A stretch of DNA of 64,000 nucleotides from UBA8199 sp964507045 (GTDB taxonomy: Bacteria; Verrucomicrobiota; Verrucomicrobiia; Limisphaerales; UBA8199). The stretch spans positions 4,143 through 68,142 of the forward strand of contig CAZDOO010000020.1 of the NCBI GenBank assembly GCA_964507045.1. The letters run 5' to 3'. Below, one piece after another: positions 58,998 through 64,000 of the stretch (positions are counted from its first letter, which is position 1; every line of letters begins with the position of its first letter). The position numbers and the translations under genes were made by a program. The notes under the pieces were generated by a model. That model had not been told where the DNA came from. It searched no databases and saw nothing but the letters and a program-made list of their open reading frames with translations.

Positions 58998-59738
58998 ATG
59001 CCTTACCGCACGTTCGGCGTCGAAGAGGTGGCCCGCTATTTGCACCTCAGCCCCGCCGATGTCGAACTGCTGGTCAAGGATCGGGACATCCCGTTCGAGC
59101 GGCACGGCGACCGGCTCGTCTTCCGCAAAGTGGAGCTTGACGCCTGGGCCTCCCAACGCATCCTGGGCCTCGAAGGCCGGCCCCTGGCCGAGTACCATCA
59201 AAAGTCTTCCCGCGGCGCGCGGCAGATCGTCCCCCACGCGGCGATTATGCCGGAGATGATCCAACTCCAATATATCGAGCCCAACCTGACCGCCAAGACC
59301 AAGGCTTCCGTCCTGCGCCAAATGACCGCGCTGGCGGAAAAAACGGGGCGTGTCTGCGACCCGGAAGCGCTGCTGCAAGGCCTGCAGGCGCGCGAGGAGT
59401 TGTGCTCGACCGGCGTTCCCGGCGGCCTGGCCCTGCTGCACTCGCGCAACCCGGAGTCCTACCTCTTCGAAACCGCCTTCCTGGCCCTGGGCCGCACCAT
59501 CCAGCAAATCCCCTTCGGCGCGCCGGATGGCCAGCCAACCGACCTGTTCTTCCTCATCGGCTGCCCCGATGACCGCATGCATCTGCACACGCTCGCCCGC
59601 CTGTGCTTGATGGCGCAGAAGACCGACTTGCTCCCCCAACTGCGCCAGGCCCCGGACGCCGCCGCCATGTGCGACTGCATTCTGGCCTCCGAACAAGCCG
59701 TCCTGAGCAGCCGAAAGCACGCCGAGGATTCACCCTAG
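58998..59738 (+). CDS. HTH-EIIA fusion: excisionase-type DNA-binding domain plus PTS EIIA (PtsN-like)
   Basis: A 246-residue fusion. Residues 1-60 are a MerR/excisionase-like helix-turn-helix (TFGVEEVARYLHLSPADVEL, then IPFERHGDRLVFRKVELDAW). Residues about 85-235 are an EIIA type 2 (fructose/nitrogen class) domain: IEPNLTAKTKASVLRQMTAL, REELCSTGVPGGLALLHSRN with the phosphoryl-accepting His in LLH, and DLFFLIGCPDDRMHLHTLAR. Cells could use this to couple phosphorelay state to DNA binding. No PTS genes adjoin it. The start at 58998 is clear. Confidence 0.88.
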   Translation: MPYRTFGVEEVARYLHLSPADVELLVKDRDIPFERHGDRLVFRKVELDAWASQRILGLEGRPLAEYHQKSSRGARQIVPHAAIMPEMIQLQYIEPNLTAKTKASVLRQMTALAEKTGRVCDPEALLQGLQAREELCSTGVPGGLALLHSRNPESYLFETAFLALGRTIQQIPFGAPDGQPTDLFFLIGCPDDRMHLHTLARLCLMAQKTDLLPQLRQAPDAAAMCDCILASEQAVLSSRKHAEDSP

Positions 59739-59839
59739 CCACCGCAATCGAGTTTCCCGCTAAACACGTATTGCAAGCCCGGCACCCTCGCCGGGCGGGT
59801 TTATCAACGGGCTGCCATGGAAATCATGCCCTCAAGCTG
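59739..59839. other. Short spacer left of hairpin C
   Basis: Between the HTH-EIIA stop and hairpin C lies about 100 bp, with CCCGGCACCCTCGCCGGGCGGG near 59778-59800 as the only secondary-structure candidate. No gene is supported. Confidence 0.35.
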
Positions 59840-59953
59840 GTCCCTCCATTATACCTCCATCCTACCTCCATTGTCCCTCCATCCTACCTCCATCTATAGA
59901 TGGAGGTAGGATGGAGGTATAATGGAAGGACAATGGAGGTAGGATGGAGGGAC
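59840..59953. repeat. Hairpin C: palindromic array of 11-bp units
   Basis: Left arm 59840-59896 and right arm 59897-59953 are each 57 nt and meet at CATCTATAGATG. Each arm has five units of about 11 bp: TCCCTCCATTA, TACCTCCATCC, TACCTCCATTG, TCCCTCCATCC, TACCTCCATC on the left and GATGGAGGTAG, GATGGAGGTAT, AATGGAAGGAC, AATGGAGGTAG, GATGGAGGGAC on the right. The arms are complementary at about 49 of 57 positions; the differences look like shuffled unit variants rather than random decay. Confidence 0.93.
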
Positions 59954-60168
59954 GACGGATGGAGCGGCTTGAGGCGGCGGCGGTGGCGGCTGCCGGTGCC
60001 GGGCGAGCAGCCCATTCCAGTATTAGCTGCCGAGGCAACTGAGGGTTGATTGCCGTGATTAACGATAGCGCCGCGTGGGGCCACGCGGGCTGCAAATCTC
60101 GCGCAGGCCGCCTGCCTCCACGCGGCGGGCCAGGTATCGCTTGTTTGTGCAATCAAGCACTGGCAGTT
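59954..60168. other. Intergenic region downstream of mutY
   Basis: About 215 bp between hairpin C and the mutY stop. I found no terminator with a T-run and no open frame that I can defend. Confidence 0.35.
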
Positions 60169-61287
60169 CTACTCTTCAGTTCCGAGGCGATGCAGGATTC
60201 GCTTGTGGGCGCTGGCGAACGCCAGTGGCCGCAGCCGGCTCCGGCTCAGCCACCGGCCGTGGGCCGCTGCAATCCTGGCCGCGCGCGGGACCGCAACCCG
60301 ATACGCCTCCAGCGTGATGCGGTAGCGAGTGATGGAGTGCCTGATCGTAACCAGCGGCTCGAGCCCGACCGGTCGCACACCGAGAACGCCGCGGGCCGCG
60401 CCCTCCAGATCGGAATCGCCGGCCGGCAGCTCAACGTTGGGAAACTCCCACAGATGCGCATTCACCCCGCCGGCAGGGCGTTGGCGGACAAGGTACAATC
60501 CATTCCGCCGCACCACGAAAGCCGCGAAACGCCGGGGCACGGCCCGGACACGCGGGCCGAGGGCGGGCAGTTGGTCCACGCGGCCCTGCCGATAAGCGAC
60601 GCAATTCCCCGCGACCGGGCAAGCGCCGCAGCGGGGTTGGCGGGGCGTGCAGATGAGCGCGCCGAGCTCCATGAGGGATTGGTTGAAGTGAGAGCAGGCG
60701 CGTACCGGGTGGTGCGTGGTGCGTGGTGCGTGGGACGAAGGCCTTGCGGCGGCAGCGGTCTCAGACGCCTCCGCCACCAGCTCCCCGGCCAGCTGCCAGA
60801 GACGGGCGTTGGTCTTCGGGGCACGCGGGTTGCCGGCAATGCCGTAGAGCCGGGTCAGGACGCGAATGACATTGCCGTCGAGAATTGGCCGGGGCTGATT
60901 GAACGCGATGCTGCAAATGGCCCCGGCGGTGTAACGCCCCACGCCCGGCAGCGCCAACACGTCCTCGAAGTCCCGTGGAAACCGCCCGCCATGCCGCTCC
61001 CGGATCAGTTGCGCCGCCCGCTGCAGATTGCGCACGCGAGTGTAGTAACCCAGCCCTTCCCAGAGCTTGTGAAGCACGGGCGATTTGGCCCTGGCCAGCG
61101 CCGCAAGGTCCGGCACCGCTCGCATCCACCGCTCCCAATAAGGCCGGACGGTGTTGACCTGGGTCTGCTGGAGCATGATCTCCGAGACCCAGATGGCATA
61201 CGGATCGCGCGTGCGCCGCCAGGGCAGTGGACGGGCGTGCTGCGCAAACCACGCCAGCAGCCGCTGGACTATGTTGTTACGATTCAT
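60169..61287 (-). CDS. mutY: A/G-specific adenine DNA glycosylase
   Basis: A 372-residue base-excision glycosylase that removes A opposite 8-oxoG. The helix-hairpin-helix is LALPGVGRYTAGAI, with catalytic Glu/Asp in SEIMLQQTQVNTV and FNQPRPILDGNVIRVLTR. The iron-sulphur cluster CTPRQPRCGACPVAGNC matches C-x6-C-x2-C-x5-C exactly. A NUDIX-like 8-oxoG recognition domain follows (RRNGLYLVRQRPAGGVNAHL, WEFPNVELPAGDSDLEGAAR). Between helices, SSHAPRTTHHPVR is encoded by a GTGCGTGG tandem (60706-60735), an in-frame insertion not typical of MutY. Start: ATG at 61287. Confidence 0.95.
   Translation of the reverse strand: MNRNNIVQRLLAWFAQHARPLPWRRTRDPYAIWVSEIMLQQTQVNTVRPYWERWMRAVPDLAALARAKSPVLHKLWEGLGYYTRVRNLQRAAQLIRERHGGRFPRDFEDVLALPGVGRYTAGAICSIAFNQPRPILDGNVIRVLTRLYGIAGNPRAPKTNARLWQLAGELVAEASETAAAARPSSHAPRTTHHPVRACSHFNQSLMELGALICTPRQPRCGACPVAGNCVAYRQGRVDQLPALGPRVRAVPRRFAAFVVRRNGLYLVRQRPAGGVNAHLWEFPNVELPAGDSDLEGAARGVLGVRPVGLEPLVTIRHSITRYRITLEAYRVAVPRAARIAAAHGRWLSRSRLRPLAFASAHKRILHRLGTEE
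60706..60735 (-). repeat. GTGCGTGG-type in-frame repeat in mutY
   Basis: The plus strand reads GGTGGTGCGTGGTGCGTGGT then GCGTGGG, encoding HAPRTTHH. It is the same class as in miaA (21151-21178), in the same frame relation (APRTTHH). Confidence 0.65.
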
Positions 61288-61307
61288 CTGCGCGCCGGGC
61301 AGCATAA

Positions 61308-61356
61308 ATCCGAAGGCCGAAATCCGAAACCCGAAAGAAGCCCGAAATCCGAACTA
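61308..61356. repeat. CCGAA-type short repeat upstream of mutY
   Basis: Tandem words ATCCGAAGGCCGAAATCCGA and onwards repeat with a 9-10-bp period between the divergent mutY and rnhC genes. Related to 11186-11222 and 20089-20142. Confidence 0.6.
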
Positions 61357-61369
61357 GACCCCCACACCA

Positions 61370-61425
61370 TCCAACCGATTTAACCCATTTAACCCATTTA
61401 ACTCATTACCTCATTGAACTCATCC
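61370..61425. repeat. TTTAACCCA/AACTCATT short tandem repeat
   Basis: Five nine-base words in tandem (TTTAACCCA, TTTAACCCA, TTTAACTCA, TTACCTCA, TTGAACTCA) lie 60-110 bp before rnhC. The class matches the TTGAGT repeats at 33671-33702 and 47145-47182. Confidence 0.6.
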
Positions 61426-61483
61426 CGCCCCTCACGCCCCGCTTGCCCTCCTGCCGCCCCCGTTCTACGCTACGCCGGCTCTT

Positions 61484-62446
61484 GTGAAACCATTAAGCTC
61501 CTATACCTGCAAGCTCACCGACGCCCAGGCGGCCGCCCTGCGCGCCTGGCTGCGGGCGCATGCTTACCAGTTCCGCGAAGTGCCCTATGCGCGGTTCGCG
61601 GCGGAAAAGGAAAAGACCAACGTGGTCTTCTACGAGAGCGGCAAGCTCGTGGTGCAGGGCAAAGGCACGCAGGAGTTTGTCGAGTTCGTGCTCGAGCCGG
61701 AAATCCTCCAGGAAGCCCGGCTTGGCTACGAGGCCGTCCTGAACCCCGACCTGCTCCTGCCCCGGCTGGGCGTGGACGAGAGCGGCAAGGGCGACTTCTT
61801 CGGCCCGCTCTGCATCGCCGGCGTTTACGTCAACGAAAGCGTCGCCAAAGCCTGGGCGGATGCCGGCATTCGCGACTCGAAGAACATCTCCAGCGACAAG
61901 CGCATCAAGGACCTGGCCGAGCTGATCCGCAAGACTCCCGGCTGCGTCACGACCGTTGTCCCCATCGGCAACGAGGCCTACAACCGCCTCTATGTCAAAA
62001 TGAAGAGCGTCAACACCCTGCTTGCCTGGGGCCATGCGCGCGTGATCGAGAACCTGATGCTCCAGCGCCATCGCATGAACCCGCCCCCCGTGCGGGCCAT
62101 CAGCGACCAGTTCGCCGCCAACAAGGAGACTGTGGCCAAAGCCCTGATGAGCCTGGGCCGGGAGATCGAGCTGGTCCAGAAACACCGCGCCGAAGCCGAC
62201 CTGGCAGTCGCCGCCGCCTCCATTCTCGCCCGGCATGAATTCGTCACCCGCCTCGGCGCGCTGGAGAAACAATACGGCGTCAAACTGCCCAAAGGCGCTT
62301 CCGCCGCCGTGGACGCGGCGGCCAAAGAGTTCACCGCCAGGAACGGCGCCGAGGGCCTCGCCAAAATCGCCAAGATGCACTTCCGCACCGCCCTCCGCGC
62401 GCAGGGCCTGCCCGAGCCGCCCAAAGTCGAGTGGCGCCGCCGGTAG
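61484..62446 (+). CDS. rnhC: Ribonuclease HIII
   Basis: A 320-residue nuclease for RNA in RNA-DNA hybrids. An N-terminal TBP-like substrate-binding domain (MKPLSSYTCKLTDAQAAAL, then TNVVFYESGKLVVQGKGTQE) distinguishes HIII from HII. The catalytic core starts RLGVDESGKGDFFGPLCIAG with the Asp-Glu pair, and IRDSKNISSDKRIKDLAELI carries the third acidic residue. AEADLAVAAASILARHEFVT provides the fourth. The start is GTG at 61484. Confidence 0.94.
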   Translation: MKPLSSYTCKLTDAQAAALRAWLRAHAYQFREVPYARFAAEKEKTNVVFYESGKLVVQGKGTQEFVEFVLEPEILQEARLGYEAVLNPDLLLPRLGVDESGKGDFFGPLCIAGVYVNESVAKAWADAGIRDSKNISSDKRIKDLAELIRKTPGCVTTVVPIGNEAYNRLYVKMKSVNTLLAWGHARVIENLMLQRHRMNPPPVRAISDQFAANKETVAKALMSLGREIELVQKHRAEADLAVAAASILARHEFVTRLGALEKQYGVKLPKGASAAVDAAAKEFTARNGAEGLAKIAKMHFRTALRAQGLPEPPKVEWRRR

Positions 62447-62511
62447 GGCGCGCGCTCCGCGGCGCGCCGCGTTCGGCGCTCAACGGCACGCAGCGAAGTG
62501 CGCGCCCTGCC
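62442..62511 (+). terminator. Imperfect long hairpin at the rnhC 3' end
   Basis: GGTAGGGCGCGCGC (62442-62455, including the rnhC stop TAG) pairs with GTGCGCGCCCTGCC (62498-62511) using two G-T type pairs, with a GC-rich interior. No T-run follows. It could end the rnhC transcript or stabilise it. Confidence 0.35.
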
Positions 62512-62546
62512 TGAGGGGGTCTGCCAATTCAATCCCGCTCTCCCGC

Positions 62547-62591
62547 TTGACAAGCATGGCGCTTGACAAACAGGGCCGCGAGACCTCTAAT
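62547..62591 (+). promoter_or_regulatory. Promoter of the RCC1/Ig gene with duplicated -35
   Basis: TTGACA (62563-62568), a 17-bp spacer and TCTAAT (62586-62591). GCTTGACAA occurs twice, 16 bp apart (the first TTGACA at 62547-62552). Predicted transcription start near 62598, about five bases before the ATG at 62603, so the mRNA is nearly leaderless. Confidence 0.6.
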
Positions 62592-62602
62592 GCCCTCATT
62601 CT

Positions 62603-64000
62603 ATGAGAGCCCGGCTAAAGGCAACTGGCTCGGTTTGGAGAAATACAGCTATCGCAGCAGTCATCCTGCTCTCCGCGGCTGGAGGTCGCGCGCAGAATGT
62701 CATCGCGTGGGGGTCCAGTGTCCTGGGCCAGACCAACGTGCCGGCATCAGCGACCAATGTCATCGCCGTGGCCGCGAACTTCTCCCACAGTCTGGCTCTG
62801 CGAGCGGACGGCTCTGTCATCGCCTGGGGGCTGAACGCGGACGGCCAGGCAGACGTGCCGGAGGCGGCGACGAACATTGTGGCGGTTGCGGCGGGGACAA
62901 CGCACAGTCTCGTGTTAAGAGAAGACGGCTCGGTGCTCGCCTGGGGCGGCAACCGGAACGGGCAGACCAACGTGTCGGCGGCAGCCACCAACGTGGTTGG
63001 CATTGCCGCCGGTGAGGCGCACAGCCTGGCCCTGCGGGCGGATGGGACGGTCTTGGCCTGGGGGAACAACGATTTCGGGCAAACTAATGTGCCGCTCTCG
63101 GCCACGGGGTTGGTGGCCATAGCTGCGGGGCGCAATCACAGCTTGGCGTTGCGGGCGGACCATGCCGTCATCGCCTGGGGCTTGCAGTACCAGGCGCCGG
63201 CGGCGGCAACGAACGTCGTGGCCATTGCCGGCGGCTGGTGGCACAGCCTGGCCCTGCGCGCCGACGGCACAGTGGTTGCCTGGGGCGACAACACCTACGG
63301 CCAAAGCGAAGTCCCCGCGTCCGCCACCAACGTGGTGGCGATCGCCGCCGGCTTTTACCACAACCTGGCGCTGCGGTCCGACGGAACCGTTATCGCCTGG
63401 GGAGGTGGGGATATTGCGGGGGCGCTCTGGGGGGTGACGAATGTTCCCGCCGGCCTGGAGAATGTGGCCGGCATCGCCGCCGGAGAGGACTTCAACCTGG
63501 CTATAGTCGAGCCGGGGCCGCCGCGCTTTGGCCGCCAGCCCGAGTCGGCGGCGGCGCACGTGGGCGGCCGGGCGCTGCTCGGCGGCGGGGTGAGCGGCAC
63601 GCGCCCCTTGAGTCTGCAATGGTGGCATGACGGCGCGGCCATCGAAGGCGCCACCAGCCCCTATCTCCTGTTGGCCAATGTGCAGCCGGGCGATGGGGGG
63701 GCCTATACGTTGACGGCCACGAACGCGGCGGGCGAAGGCGGCAGCCAGACGGTGACGCTGGCCGTGCTGTCCGAGCCGGCGGTCGCGGAGGCCATCACTC
63801 CACAGAATGTGCTGCTCGGGACGAGCGTCTGCCTGCCGGCGAGTGTTTCGGGTGCGGAGCCTTTGAGCTGCCAATGGCGTTTGAATGGCAGCGATTTGGC
63901 GGAAGGTGGACGCATCAGCGGCGTGACTTCGAGAGTTCTCTGCCTGAGTGCGGCGGCCGGCGATGACAGCGGGAGCTATAGCCTGGTGGTGAGCAACGCC
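62603..64000 (+). CDS. Secreted RCC1-repeat protein with Ig-like domains, 3' end beyond the window
   Basis: From the ATG at 62603 the frame runs 466 codons to the window edge with no stop, so the gene is truncated on the right. Residues 1-31 form a signal peptide with a basic start (MRARLKATGSVWRN, then TAIAAVILLSAAGGRAQ). Then come about seven RCC1-type blades, each built on ATNVVAIAAG--HSLALRADG and V-AWG-N--GQ-NVP, making a seven-bladed propeller. After the propeller follow Ig-like domains (DGAAIEGATSPYLLLANVQP, GDGGAYTLTATNAAGEG, and a second one with GDDSGSYSLVVSNA at the edge). The role is probably adhesion or extracellular binding; no catalytic motif is visible. Confidence 0.85.
   Translation, partial: MRARLKATGSVWRNTAIAAVILLSAAGGRAQNVIAWGSSVLGQTNVPASATNVIAVAANFSHSLALRADGSVIAWGLNADGQADVPEAATNIVAVAAGTTHSLVLREDGSVLAWGGNRNGQTNVSAAATNVVGIAAGEAHSLALRADGTVLAWGNNDFGQTNVPLSATGLVAIAAGRNHSLALRADHAVIAWGLQYQAPAAATNVVAIAGGWWHSLALRADGTVVAWGDNTYGQSEVPASATNVVAIAAGFYHNLALRSDGTVIAWGGGDIAGALWGVTNVPAGLENVAGIAAGEDFNLAIVEPGPPRFGRQPESAAAHVGGRALLGGGVSGTRPLSLQWWHDGAAIEGATSPYLLLANVQPGDGGAYTLTATNAAGEGGSQTVTLAVLSEPAVAEAITPQNVLLGTSVCLPASVSGAEPLSCQWRLNGSDLAEGGRISGVTSRVLCLSAAAGDDSGSYSLVVSNA

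Noticed and set aside
1..64000. tRNA or rRNA genes
   Set aside because: I inspected the larger gene-free stretches for T-loop and cloverleaf patterns and found none. A covariance-model search would be needed to exclude short RNA genes.

Overview
The window is about 64 kb of GC-rich bacterial DNA that reads like a member of the Verrucomicrobiota, probably in or near the Pedosphaerales/Limisphaerales. This placement rests on gene style, not on a marker gene. The clues are a type II secretion-type prepilin with the FTLIELLVVIAIIAILAALL signature followed by LLPALAKAK, several large secreted proteins ending in the same RFYR-type tail, RCC1-plus-Ig and beta-helix secreted proteins, several ECF sigma/anti-sigma pairs, a very large alpha-2-macroglobulin, and abundant short repeats both between and inside genes. 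I saw no rRNA, tRNA, CRISPR array, insertion sequence or prophage gene.

Layout. 1-2.3 kb: an NCS1-like permease cut by the window edge, divergent from a PfkB sugar kinase. 2.9-9.3 kb: two large secreted proteins (a beta-helix/PKD protein and a BNR-like protein) and a small conserved-looking protein. 9.8-11.8 kb: rarA and 5-formyl-THF cyclo-ligase. 11.8-17.2 kb (minus): a lipoprotein/coiled-coil pair, an ECF sigma/anti-sigma/secreted-protein operon, hisB, a DUF1232-like protein and hflX. 17.6-24.8 kb (minus): two more ECF sigma modules around miaA and lgt. 24.9-30.7 kb: glnD, then a Gfo/Idh/MocA oxidoreductase and an M20 peptidase. 30.7-32.9 kb: a gene-poor stretch with a hairpin tandem array and two coding relics, then the prepilin and a TatD hydrolase. 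33.7-44.5 kb: a YdiJ-like FAD/Fe-S oxidoreductase divergent from marR-lnt-aas, a HEAT protein, a PLC/P1-type secreted enzyme and an alpha/beta hydrolase. 44.5-54.7 kb (minus): cobalamin adenosyltransferase, amidase, a 2067-residue alpha-2-macroglobulin and a TPR membrane protein. 54.8-64 kb: an RluA-type pseudouridine synthase, a second TPR membrane protein, ferritin, an HTH-EIIA fusion, mutY, rnhC and the start of an RCC1/Ig secreted protein cut by the right edge.

Functional themes are envelope biology (lgt, lnt, aas, amidase, alpha-2-macroglobulin, lipoprotein, prepilin), signal response (three ECF modules, glnD, HTH-EIIA, MarR) and DNA/RNA maintenance (rarA, mutY, rnhC, miaA, RluA, TatD).

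The most unusual signal is not a protein. Three intergenic loci (17.5, 31.1 and 59.9 kb) carry long near-perfect hairpins built from different sequences on one plan: pyrimidine-rich left-arm units and purine-rich right-arm units with a GAGG-like core, wholly or partly in 11-bp periods. At 31.1 kb one arm is longer than the other by exactly six 11-bp units. A second layer of short repeats, in at least five sequence classes, occurs both between genes and in frame inside conserved genes (miaA, mutY, rarA, an anti-sigma factor, the M20 peptidase, a TPR protein and alpha-2-macroglobulin).
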